From an uncultured Desulfobacteraceae bacterium (lineage in GTDB: Bacteria; Desulfobacterota; Desulfobacteria; Desulfobacterales; UBA5852): a DNA stretch of 64,000 nucleotides. Below, in pieces: positions 16,502 to 24,948 of the stretch (its first letter is position 1; every line of letters begins with the position of its first letter). The translations under genes were made by a program, and so were the position numbers. The stretch spans positions 78,412 to 142,411 of the forward strand of contig CAJXSL010000016.1 in assembly GCA_913060875.1 (NCBI GenBank), read 5' to 3'. The notes below the pieces were generated by a model. That model did not search any database and was not told where the DNA came from. It saw only the letters and a program-made list of their open reading frames with translations.

Positions 16502-18118
16502 CTATCCGGCAGCCCCTTTTTGCCGTTCCTGCACATATTCCAGCACCTGGCTGGTTTTCAGTTGGCGGGTGGAGGCGCCCGATCGGATGAAGAAGCGCTC
16601 CTCCTGTTTGTCTTTGACGAATACGGCCCGCGGTGACGGCCGGCAGGCAACGACAAGGACCTGCTGCTCGCCCAGGGGACGGACCCCAAAGCGGATAAAG
16701 GGAGAAAATTCCATGCCGATATGCTGGTTGAAGAGGTTGGAAAAATGCTGCAGGTATTTATCCGTGTTGGGAAACTGGTCCACTTCAAGTCCGGTGACTT
16801 CGCCCTGATCGTCCACGCCGACAATCAGGGCACCCCCGTCGGTATTCAGGAAGGCGGCCAGGGATTTCATGACGGCCAGTTCGATTTCCTTGCCGGCCCG
16901 GTCGGCTTTAAGGTTCCAGCGCAGGCTGGATTTGAACTCCAACCCCTCATGTTCTCCGGCCGCGATGATGGCCTGCAGCTCGGATTCAGCAAGACTTTCG
17001 GGGTTCATGAGGTCGTCGGGAGAGGCGTCCTGGTGAGCCACCCGCCGGGCATAGGCCAGCAGAAAAGCCCAGAAGATGACCAGCACCACCGGGATGTAGA
17101 TCAGTTTGCCGGGGGGCTTCAACCCCACCAGCTCTTTTTCGGGGGCGAAGATACCGAGGCCGCCCAGCCGTCCCGGACTTTCATCGGCATCCACCAGCAG
17201 GCCCCACCAGGGGGCACCGTCGTATTGGAACCGGAACGGGCCGTCACCCTGGTCCCTCTGGGCCCACTCGTCCAGGGCCCTGAGGATCATGTCGCCAGTG
17301 GGATCGCCATTCGTTTCCTGAAAATCGACCAGCAGGCGACCCTGGGCAAACAGGAAAAAGACGGTCGACGCAGTTACCTTGATGTCGTTCAGCAATTTGG
17401 TGACGTCCGCCATGCGGACATCGAGACCGAAGGTCAGGATCCGGTCGCTGTTCGACCAGCCGGATATGGCACTCAAACCCTTTTCCTCACTCGGGAATAG
17501 GGCGTAGGGCGGTGACCAGTTGAGCGGGTAGGACCCAATGTTCTCGCCGGCTTTTGCCCAAAGGTGCCGGGCCATGGGGCTCGGTGGTTGGCTGCTGAAA
17601 TGATCTTGGATTTTTGTCCCATTGGGATCATACCCTTGCCAGATGAGGGGCTGGCTTGGATCGGCGTTTGACGGGGCGCGATAGGCGAACCACTGGTTTT
17701 CGCGCCGCATGAGGCCGTAGAGGATATCCCCGCGCGCTGAAAAGATGTGCAGGGCCCGGATGTGGGACGTCTGTTCCAGCAGAGGCCGCAGCTTGGCGTT
17801 GAAGGTTTCGATGTCGCTTTCTTCAAGAATGCCGCTGGTGCCCCATTCCCTGATGATACTGGCGGTTGACCATACCGGCATGAAAAAATTGTTGCATTTT
17901 TCGCCGGCGGCGGCGGTGATCTGACGGATGTGGTCGGCGGAAAGCTCCTGGCGCTGGGCCAAGTAGGTATAGACGGTCCCTCCGAGAACCAGTACGCTGA
18001 GACCGGCCAGGATCAGGACCAGTTTGCGCAGGGCACGGCCGTGACGAAGGCTCGTGGGGGGCAGGCGTTTTGCATTCGGGTGCGGCGACCGGGTCATCGA
18101 TGGGGTCTCGTCGTTCAT
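16502..18118 (-). CDS. Membrane sensor fused to AlbA_2 (Schlafen-like) putative nucleic-acid-binding domain
   Basis: A 538-residue protein. A basic N-terminus leads into a membrane helix (about 30-52), then an extracytoplasmic Cache-like region of roughly 270 residues, a second helix (about 335-355, LIYIPVVLVIFWAFLLAYA) and a cytoplasmic C-terminal domain. That domain starts EHEGLEFKSSLRWNL and continues with LAAFLNTDGGALIVGVDDQGEVTG and RFFIRSGASTRQL, typical of AlbA_2 (PF04326). AlbA_2 domains are usually soluble and joined to helix-turn-helix regions, so a membrane-anchored sensory version suggests ligand-regulated output. No DNA-binding module follows. No strong ribosome site precedes the ATG at 18118. 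Confidence 0.75.
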   Translation of the reverse strand: MNDETPSMTRSPHPNAKRLPPTSLRHGRALRKLVLILAGLSVLVLGGTVYTYLAQRQELSADHIRQITAAAGEKCNNFFMPVWSTASIIREWGTSGILEESDIETFNAKLRPLLEQTSHIRALHIFSARGDILYGLMRRENQWFAYRAPSNADPSQPLIWQGYDPNGTKIQDHFSSQPPSPMARHLWAKAGENIGSYPLNWSPPYALFPSEEKGLSAISGWSNSDRILTFGLDVRMADVTKLLNDIKVTASTVFFLFAQGRLLVDFQETNGDPTGDMILRALDEWAQRDQGDGPFRFQYDGAPWWGLLVDADESPGRLGGLGIFAPEKELVGLKPPGKLIYIPVVLVIFWAFLLAYARRVAHQDASPDDLMNPESLAESELQAIIAAGEHEGLEFKSSLRWNLKADRAGKEIELAVMKSLAAFLNTDGGALIVGVDDQGEVTGLEVDQFPNTDKYLQHFSNLFNQHIGMEFSPFIRFGVRPLGEQQVLVVACRPSPRAVFVKDKQEERFFIRSGASTRQLKTSQVLEYVQERQKGAAG

Positions 18119-18236
18119 GCGGTTGCAGTGTTCGGGTGGTATTGTAACGGTTTGAAAAATTGCTTCTAACAGGTTTGGCCATTCAGGTCAAAACCGGATG
18201 CCGGTCGGCCATCCGGGCTCATTTTTTGTGACCAGG

Positions 18237-18567
18237 TTATCACGGATATTTCACGCACCCGCAGGGTGAACTTTTTTCGATGATTTTGGAAATCGGCCAA
18301 GAGTACAAAGTGTCACCTGAAAGTTATACCCCGAATAGTTTTTAACGGTTCTCTGCAAAGCTCCCGTCAACAAGAATTTACCACGAAGAGCACGAAGAAA
18401 AACCGACCAGAGCAGTTGAACCCCTTCGTGTCCTTCGCGATCTTCGTGGTTCAAGCTGTTCCATTTTACCAAACTTGGTCTTTCCGGATAACCGCATCGT
18501 TTTTATACGCCTGAATCGTTGCATAAAATTCATGGTGCAGAAAAATTTCATGCAATGTTCGGGCTAG
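18237..18567. repeat. Family A inverted-repeat element, rearranged copy A3
   Basis: The left end has CACGGATATTTCACGC and the right end TGCAATGTTCGGGCTAG. Internal blocks match copies A1 and A2 (CCCGCAGGGTGAA; GCAGAAAAATTTCATG). It lacks the nested palindrome of about 90 bases found in A1/A2 and has gained about 160 bases including the CACGAAG repeat. The right end is 3 bases past the stop of the PP2C gene. Confidence 0.7.
18346..18410. repeat. CACGAAG-type repeat, copy D1
   Basis: This 65-base block matches 21121-21185 at all but two positions. Its core is ACCACGAAGAGCACGAAG. Together with an inverted partner (CTTCGTGTCCTTCGCG, then TCTTCGTGGT at about 18425-18452) it can form a long hairpin. 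Confidence 0.8.
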
Positions 18568-18569
18568 GA

Positions 18570-20705
18570 TCAGATCAGCTTGATGACGGCCAGGGTGATG
18601 TCATCGTCCTGGTCCGGCCCGGTAAAGTCGGCCACGGCCCTGAAGACCGCGTCCTTTATGGCTTGCGCGTCCAGATGATGGTGGTTCCGGATAACCTCTC
18701 GTAAACGTTCTTTGCCGAACATTTCCCGCTGGGGATTATGGGCTTCCCAGATGCCATCGGTGCCGATGACGATGACCTGGCCGGGGTTCCCCATGGGGCT
18801 GCTGCAGGCCTTGAAATCGTATTCCGCCTCGATGCCGAGGGCCATGCCTTCACCCGTCAATTCCGTAAAACGGTCGTGGTGCGGATCGTAGAGCAGGGCC
18901 GGGTCGTGGCCGGCCCGCACCCAGCGCAGCTGCCGCCGGGCCATATCGAACTCCAGGTAGAACAGGGTGATAAAGTCTCCCGTGTCCGTCGTGTCGGGAA
19001 AAAGCAGGCGATTGACCAGCGTGATGCGCCGGGCCGTTTCCTGCTCGAGGATGGAAATACTCCGTATCATGGCCCGGGCTGTCGTCATCAGGAGGGCCGA
19101 GGCGACGCCATGTCCGGAGACATCGCCCACAACGATGGCAAAACATTTTTCGCCTGAAGAACCGGTTTTGAATACATCATAGTAGTCGCCGCCCGTTTCG
19201 TCGCAGTAGTGGCTGTCGCCGGCCAAGTCCAACCCCGGCAGTTCGGGGGTCTGATCGGGCAGCAGGTTGCGCTGAATCTGGCGTGCCAGCTCCATGGACC
19301 GGCTCAGTTCCCAGTGGGCTTCGAGCCGGGGCACGATATCGTTGAAGGCATTGATCAGGATGTCCCGCTCGTCTCCGGCGCGATAGTTCATGCGTACCTG
19401 GAAATCGCCGGTCGACAGTCTCTCCCAGGCATCGACCATGGTGTAAAGCGGTTGCAGGATCTTGCGGGTGCCGAACCATCCCACCAGAAGCACCAGGACC
19501 AGGAGCAGAACGGCCGTGATGCCGGTCACACGGTAAATATAATGGGTCTGGTCCAGAACGTTTTGCCCCACCTGCTGTGACAGTGCCGATATGACGGTCT
19601 GGGGCACGATCAACACGATCCGCAGGGCCTCATCCACAGGTGGCGTAAAGCGGGCAAACGCCCAGATGGAGGGGATACTCCCATAGGGCGCCTCCATGTG
19701 ACCGCTTTCCGATTCACGCATGGTATCGATAAATACCCGCTGCCTATTGGCATCGGGCATTTCCAGATAGCTTGCATCACTCCCTGCCGGTATCCTGTCA
19801 AGCGCTTGGGCCTGATCACTCCCGGCAATAATCCACAACCGCGCGGATGATTCTGCCGGCCGGTTTTCCGGCAGGACCAGAAACGCCCGGGTATCGTTGG
19901 ACCACTTGGCCCGCAGCTGCTCCATCTTCATGAACTCATCCGGCAGAATGTCGATAGCGCCGACACCGATCAGCTGCTGTTCACGGTCACGAATGGGGAC
20001 CGCGATGGTAAACACGACCCGGTGGGTCGAACGGTCGGTATGGGAGAGCCAGGTGAGCTTGCCGTTCTGGAGGGTTTCGACAAACCAGGGCCGCTCGCGC
20101 GGGTCGAATCCCGCGGGGAGGCGTCCGTGTCCGGGAAACGAAAAATGAAGCCCGTTCTGCAGCCCGACATACACCCGGTGCACGGTGGCGCCGTTCAACT
20201 GATAGATGTTTTTCAGGACCGGTGTCAGTCCCTGGAGCCGCTGGATCTGTGGGCTCAGGGCCTGCCTCTGGTTTGGGGGGATGACCACCACCGGGAAGCG
20301 TGTACTGACGCCCGACGGCATCAGTACGCCACTGGCCGTGACGCGGGGGTAACGCCAGGACATCTGCATATCCGGCGGGGCCGTGGCGGTGTGATTGAAG
20401 TCTTCCGGCGTGTAGAACGGCTCTTCCGGCGGGATGCCCTCAGCCGCCAGGGCGTTTTCGACGGTGTCGGCCAGATACTGGAGGGACAGCCGCAGGCTGG
20501 CCACGTCGTGACTGATGGCATTGGCGGACACCCGGGCGCTCTGCACCAGGTCCCGGCTGATGGTTTCCGTCATGAAGGTGCGGGCGTTCCCGGAAAGGTC
20601 CGCTCCCAGGCGGATGATGCTCTGCCGGCTGCTGACGGTGATAAGCAATAGCGGCAGGAGACTGAATGCCAGCAGGGCCAGAAAAAATTTGATGCGTATA
20701 CTCAT
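18570..20705 (-). CDS. Cache-HAMP-SpoIIE (PP2C-type) serine phosphatase
   Basis: A 711-residue membrane phosphatase. The N-terminal helix (about 6-26) is followed by a long extracytoplasmic double-Cache region with the usual FDPRERPWFVETLQNGKLTW and IGVGAIDILPDEF segments, then a second helix (about 395-415), a HAMP linker (ILQPLYTMVDAWERLSTGDFQVRM) and the catalytic domain. Metal-binding motifs are visible: CDETGGDYYDVF, VVGDVSGHGVASALLMT, WVRAGHDPALLYD, VIGTDGIWEAHN and the closing PDQDDDITLAVIKL. Such enzymes dephosphorylate anti-sigma-factor antagonists in partner-switching pathways; no partner gene is adjacent. It resembles the phosphatase at 28984 closely in its catalytic motifs. Family A repeats flank it on both sides. 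Confidence 0.92.
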   Translation of the reverse strand: MSIRIKFFLALLAFSLLPLLLITVSSRQSIIRLGADLSGNARTFMTETISRDLVQSARVSANAISHDVASLRLSLQYLADTVENALAAEGIPPEEPFYTPEDFNHTATAPPDMQMSWRYPRVTASGVLMPSGVSTRFPVVVIPPNQRQALSPQIQRLQGLTPVLKNIYQLNGATVHRVYVGLQNGLHFSFPGHGRLPAGFDPRERPWFVETLQNGKLTWLSHTDRSTHRVVFTIAVPIRDREQQLIGVGAIDILPDEFMKMEQLRAKWSNDTRAFLVLPENRPAESSARLWIIAGSDQAQALDRIPAGSDASYLEMPDANRQRVFIDTMRESESGHMEAPYGSIPSIWAFARFTPPVDEALRIVLIVPQTVISALSQQVGQNVLDQTHYIYRVTGITAVLLLVLVLLVGWFGTRKILQPLYTMVDAWERLSTGDFQVRMNYRAGDERDILINAFNDIVPRLEAHWELSRSMELARQIQRNLLPDQTPELPGLDLAGDSHYCDETGGDYYDVFKTGSSGEKCFAIVVGDVSGHGVASALLMTTARAMIRSISILEQETARRITLVNRLLFPDTTDTGDFITLFYLEFDMARRQLRWVRAGHDPALLYDPHHDRFTELTGEGMALGIEAEYDFKACSSPMGNPGQVIVIGTDGIWEAHNPQREMFGKERLREVIRNHHHLDAQAIKDAVFRAVADFTGPDQDDDITLAVIKLI

Positions 20706-20812
20706 GGTGGAAGAACCTGGCTTGCAGTTGGCGGCCGACCCGGATGCGTTTCCGCGACTAGAGTGCCGGCCGGCAGGGGAAAGACGCCCTTAAATGAAAA
20801 CGGGATAGCGCC

Positions 20813-21075
20813 TTAACCTGGTTATTTCACGCGTTCGAGATGTTCATGGGCAAGGCAGCGGGGGCGCCGCTGTACGCCTGTACCGCAAGCCCCTGATAAC
20901 GCTGCCAATGGACATTTCGGACGCGCCCGCAGGGTGAAATTTTTTCGGCGTTTCTGGAAATCGGCGCAGGTTACAAATTGTCACCGGAAAATTGCGCCTC
21001 GAAAAGTGCTTATATCGCCGATATATTTGCATAAAATTTATTTCGCAGAAAAATTTCATGAAATATTCAGGTTAA
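20813..21075. repeat. Family A inverted-repeat element, complete copy A1
   Basis: 263 bases with terminal inverted repeats: TTAACCTGGTTATTTCA on the left against the complement of TGAAATATTCAGGTTAA on the right (15 of 17 match). It has the same length and internal blocks as A2 at 40470. The interior has a nested inverted repeat and no coding capacity. Confidence 0.85.
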
Positions 21076-21120
21076 ACTACCTTACCTGAAAAATGCCCCG
21101 CGATGCAACTAGCGCATAAG

Positions 21121-21185
21121 CGGTTCTCTGCAAAGCTCCCGTCGACAAGAATTTACCACGAAGAGCACGAAGAAAAACCGGCCAG
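21121..21185. repeat. CACGAAG-type repeat, copy D2
   Basis: 65 bases matching D1 at 18346-18410 with two differences. The inverted second half found at D1 is missing. Confidence 0.8.
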
Positions 21186-21411
21186 GCCGATGTCAAATCA
21201 ATGACGTCTGCCACGAAGCTGGCAGCAAGGATATCCTGTCCAACGTCTTGAATGTTTTTAACTGCTTGAAAATAAAGTGAAATTTTATATTGAAAGATTG
21301 CGCTTAGGATGGCCTGAGTTTTGCTAATCTTGTTCGCAGACGATTTTGTCGGGCCACGCGACGACGTGGTGGCGCTGCGCCTTTCCCCCCAGTGCTCGAA
21401 GAGGTGAATTC

Positions 21412-22458
21412 ATGGCTCCTGGCAGTATGACCACAAGAAGAAAAACGGCTCGGTCTTCAGGCGGCGGAGGGCCGTCCATCGGTTTGGATATTGGTACCGC
21501 CAACATCGTGGCTTACCGGAACGGTCAATCGGAAAAGGGCACCCAAATGGAAGCCAATGCCTTTTTTACCGTGCCGTCCATGCCCAACACCCGGAAGATC
21601 CTGGAGGACAAGGCTGTTCGTTTTTTTGAAAAGGACGAACGTCTGCACATTCTCGGCAATGCGGCCGAGGAGTTTGCCAATATCCTGGGGGGTACCACCC
21701 GGCGCCCCATGGAGGATGGTCTCGTGAACCTGAAGGAGGATGACGGCATTCAGGTCATCCAGGCCATTCTGGATCCCATGGTGCCGGAGCCCGCCCAGAA
21801 GGGCCAGCCTTTGTGGTTCAGTGTTCCCGGTGATCCGCTCGATCGCAACGGGGCTGTGCTTTTCAACGAATCCATCTTCAAGACCTATCTTAAAGGCCGC
21901 GGTTATACGCCGCGTCCCATCAACGAGGCCATGGCCGTGGTCGTGTCCGAACTGAGCGACCAGCATGCCACCGGTATCGGCATCAGCATGGGGGGCGGGA
22001 TGTGCAATATTTGCTTTTCCTATCTCTCCATTCCGGCGGTGACCTACAGTATCCAGAAGGGCGGGGACTTCATCGACCAGACCGTGGGGCGCTCGGTGGG
22101 GGAGCCCGCCACCAAGATCAAAGCCATCAAGGAGCAGGAATTGGACTTGAGTGTGGCCCCCCGGAATAACATCGAGCACGGACTGCATGCCGCCTACGAT
22201 GACTTGTTCGCCAGCCTGGCCGAGAGCCTGGCCCGAGTCCTGCGCGGGTCGGACAATGTGCCCCGCCTGAACCAGGCCCTGCCCATTGTCCTGAGTGGCG
22301 GCACGGTGCTGCCCCCCGGCAGCCGCGAGCGATTTGCCGCCTGCCTCGGGGAAGTGGATCTGCCCGTTCGCGTTGCCAAGGTCGTTCAGGCCCGCAACCC
22401 TCTTTATGCGACCGCCAAAGGCGCCTACATGATGGCTGTTGCCGAAGATGAGAGCTGA
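21412..22458 (+). CDS. Actin-like ATPase (MreB/MamK-related, divergent)
   Basis: A 348-residue cytoplasmic protein of the actin/Hsp70 ATPase superfamily. The phosphate-1 loop is GLDIGTANIVAY (about 24-35), the phosphate-2 region GIGISMGGGMCNICF and the adenosine region LPIVLSGGTVLPPGS. It is clearly unlike ordinary MreB outside these motifs: the segment after phosphate-1 reads FFTVPSMPNTRKILED. The ATG at 21412 follows GAGG by 6 bases; upstream in-frame starts have no such site. The stop overlaps the start of the penicillin-binding protein gene by about 11 bases, so the two products are made together. It probably forms or recruits a filament that positions that cell-wall synthase. Confidence 0.82.
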   Translation: MAPGSMTTRRKTARSSGGGGPSIGLDIGTANIVAYRNGQSEKGTQMEANAFFTVPSMPNTRKILEDKAVRFFEKDERLHILGNAAEEFANILGGTTRRPMEDGLVNLKEDDGIQVIQAILDPMVPEPAQKGQPLWFSVPGDPLDRNGAVLFNESIFKTYLKGRGYTPRPINEAMAVVVSELSDQHATGIGISMGGGMCNICFSYLSIPAVTYSIQKGGDFIDQTVGRSVGEPATKIKAIKEQELDLSVAPRNNIEHGLHAAYDDLFASLAESLARVLRGSDNVPRLNQALPIVLSGGTVLPPGSRERFAACLGEVDLPVRVAKVVQARNPLYATAKGAYMMAVAEDES

Positions 22459-24781
22459 TCGAAAAAAAAGTGTCGCCATCTACGCGGCCAGGCCCGTCCG
22501 CGGGCAGATCATCGCCAAATCCCTTGCCCTATGCGGTATCCGCGTCACCCTCGATGACGACCCGGAGGCCGCCATCCGGAAAATCGAATCGGGGGCGGCG
22601 GCTTTGCTGGTGGTGGACGTCAACAACCACCTGCAGGAAGAGATCGAACTGGTGCGGGGGATGGCAACCCATCTGGCCGATTGTTTGCTGGTGACCCATA
22701 CGGACCCCCGTGACCGCGACGTGCTGGAGGAGATGGGGGTCGACAGGACGCGCTGCATCGGCGGCCCTCTCGATCCGGAGCAGACGTTCGTGGCCGTGGA
22801 CGCTTTTTTCGCGGCGGATGACGGTCCGCCACCCGCCGATCAGTCGACCGGGAAGGAAAAGGGGCGGCTGAAGGCGCGCGGCCGGCGGGCCCGCAAAGCG
22901 TTCCAGCGTGCCCTGAAGGCCCCGGACCGGAGGGTTTGGCGCTGGTGGACCAAGTTGATCCGAGGGTTGCAAATGCTGCGTCCGGTGCGCACCATGGCGG
23001 TTTCCGGCGCCATCCTGGCGGCCGGGGCTTTGGCCGGCTATCTTTTCTGGTGCCTGTCGACCCTGCCCGACATCGATCGCCTCAACCACTACTCGCCTTT
23101 CAAAGCCACCAAGCTATACTCCTACGGCAATCAACTGCTGGCCGAACTTTACGAACAGCGGCGCACGCCTGTGCCTCTGGACCGGATCCCCGTGCATGTG
23201 CGCCAGGCCTTTATCGCTATCGAGGATGCGCGTTATTTCCAGCACAGCGGGATCGATCCCATTCGCATTGCCGGGGCCCTGTGGGCCGATATCAAAGCCG
23301 GCGGATTCCGCCAGGGGGGCAGCACCATTACCCAACAGCTCTCCAAAATGATTTTTCTGAAACCGGAAAAAACGATGACGCGCAAGATCAAGGAGATGGC
23401 CATCGCGCTTATGCTGGAGCGCCGCTATTCCAAGGATCGCATCCTGGAACTCTATCTCAACCAAGCCTATTTCGGCTGCCAGGCCTACGGCCTCCAGGCC
23501 GCGGCCGAAGCATATTTCGGGAAACCGTCCGACCGGTTGACCCTGGCCGAGGGCGCTCTGTTGGCGGCCCTGCCCAAGGCCCCCAATGCGTATTCGCCTT
23601 TCCAGAACCCGGAGCGCGCCCGCCGCCGCCGCGATCACGTGCTGCAGCGGATGCAGGTTAACGGCTTCCTGTCTTCGGACGAATACCGGCAGGCCACAGG
23701 GGCGGATCTCCCTTCCGTGTTTCACGAGCGGGCTTATCGTTCGCCCTATTTCGTGGACTATTGTCAGAAATACCTTGAGGAGACCTACGGGGATCGGCTG
23801 AACACCAGCGGACTCACAGTGTACACAACCCTGGATGCCCGCCTGCAGGCCGCGGCCGAGGCAGCCATCCTGAAGGGGATGGCCGCGCTGGAGGCCCGGG
23901 GTGTCGTGGGGGTGCAGGCGGCGCTGGTGGCCCTGGCGCTCGACACCGGTCACATCAAAGCCATGGTGGGGGGGACGGACTACGACCGCACCCAGTTCAA
24001 TCGGGCCGCCCAGGCCTTACGTCAACCGGGTTCCGCCTTCAAGCCGTTTGTCTACCTGGCGGCACTGCAGAAGGGCTACCAAACCGACTCCCATATTCAG
24101 GACATGCCGGTGACGATTGCGGTCAACAACGGCAGGCAGACCTGGCGGCCGCGTAATTACACCGGACGGTTCAATGGGGAGGTCACGGTCAAAGAAGCCC
24201 TGACGCGTTCGCTCAATGCGGCCACCGTGAACCTGGCCCTGCAGGTGGGGCTTACGGATATCATTGGCACGGCCCACAAGGTTGGCATCCGGAGTAAAAT
24301 TCATGCGGTCTATCCTTCGGTTTTGGGCGCTTCGGAAGTGACCTTGCTCGAACTGGCGGCCGCCTACGGTGCGCTGGCCACGGGCCGGCGTATCGAACCG
24401 GTCTGCCTGGATCGCATCATTGACAAGGCCTCGGCCACCATCTGGGACCCCGGGACGGAGCCGGCCACCATCCTGCCGTCTTCCGCCGTGGCGGGCATCC
24501 GGGAAATGCTGGCAGCGGTGGTCAGCGACGGTACGGGCCGGCGGGCCCTGGCGCTGGAACGCACGGTCTATGGAAAAACCGGCACCACCAATGGTAATGC
24601 GGATGCCCTTTTCGTGGGGTTTGACGACCGGCTGGTGGTGGGGGTCTGGGTGGGACGCGACAGCCGGGAGCCCATTGGCCCCAAGGAAACCGGTGCCCGT
24701 GCCGCCTTGCCCATCTGGGTCGAATTCATGCGACAGGTTCCGGTGGAGGGGATGAGGGTGGCGGCCCTCGGGTCTCCGTGA
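22448..24781 (+). CDS. Class A penicillin-binding protein (transglycosylase/transpeptidase) with N-terminal degenerate receiver
   Basis: A 777-residue bifunctional cell-wall synthase. Residues 5-120 look like a response-regulator receiver (VAIYAARPVRGQIIAKSLA, ALLVVDVNNH), but the acidic pair and the conserved lysine are not evident, so it is probably not phosphorylated. A basic stretch and one membrane helix (about 177-200) follow. The glycosyltransferase domain shows AIEDARYFQHSGID, QGGSTITQQLSKM and RKIKEMAIALMLE; the transpeptidase shows the three catalytic motifs SAFK (in RQPGSAFKPF), SLN and KTG (YGKTGTTNG). ATG 22448 is taken as the start; TTG 22439 is an alternative. The extra cytoplasmic domain is unusual for PBP1a and may contact the actin-like partner. 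Confidence 0.9.
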   Translation: MRADRKKSVAIYAARPVRGQIIAKSLALCGIRVTLDDDPEAAIRKIESGAAALLVVDVNNHLQEEIELVRGMATHLADCLLVTHTDPRDRDVLEEMGVDRTRCIGGPLDPEQTFVAVDAFFAADDGPPPADQSTGKEKGRLKARGRRARKAFQRALKAPDRRVWRWWTKLIRGLQMLRPVRTMAVSGAILAAGALAGYLFWCLSTLPDIDRLNHYSPFKATKLYSYGNQLLAELYEQRRTPVPLDRIPVHVRQAFIAIEDARYFQHSGIDPIRIAGALWADIKAGGFRQGGSTITQQLSKMIFLKPEKTMTRKIKEMAIALMLERRYSKDRILELYLNQAYFGCQAYGLQAAAEAYFGKPSDRLTLAEGALLAALPKAPNAYSPFQNPERARRRRDHVLQRMQVNGFLSSDEYRQATGADLPSVFHERAYRSPYFVDYCQKYLEETYGDRLNTSGLTVYTTLDARLQAAAEAAILKGMAALEARGVVGVQAALVALALDTGHIKAMVGGTDYDRTQFNRAAQALRQPGSAFKPFVYLAALQKGYQTDSHIQDMPVTIAVNNGRQTWRPRNYTGRFNGEVTVKEALTRSLNAATVNLALQVGLTDIIGTAHKVGIRSKIHAVYPSVLGASEVTLLELAAAYGALATGRRIEPVCLDRIIDKASATIWDPGTEPATILPSSAVAGIREMLAAVVSDGTGRRALALERTVYGKTGTTNGNADALFVGFDDRLVVGVWVGRDSREPIGPKETGARAALPIWVEFMRQVPVEGMRVAALGSP

Positions 24782-24948
24782 CGAGGGACATCGGCGTCAT
24801 ACCAAAACGTTACAAGTCGTTATCAAGCAGCTTACAGCGGCAGCCTGCGGACGCCTGATTTGAGAGAACGAAAGGGGAAGGTATAGGCACCCTTTATCTC
24901 AGGCCCGGCCATGTTGAAAATCACCCGAGCATCGTTTCGTCCCCGAAG

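Larger units (their letters stand above)
18119..18569. other. Gene-free stretch filled by repeats
   Basis: It holds family A copy A3 (18237-18567) and, inserted in it, a CACGAAG-type repeat. A 73-codon minus-strand frame at 18251-18472 is made of the repeats and is not accepted as a gene. Confidence 0.6.
20706..21411. other. Gene-free stretch of about 700 bases with repeats
   Basis: It holds the complete family A copy A1 (20813-21075) and the D2 repeat (21121-21185). From 21186 to 21411 I see no gene or clear element apart from the ribosome site of the next gene. Confidence 0.6.

Noticed and set aside
18251..18472. 73-codon minus-strand frame
   Set aside because: It consists wholly of family A and CACGAAG repeat sequence and has no independent support.
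18237..18567. Possible CRISPR-like array from repeated words
   Set aside because: The repeats are inverted and unevenly spaced, with no regular spacer pattern. No CRISPR array was seen anywhere in the window.
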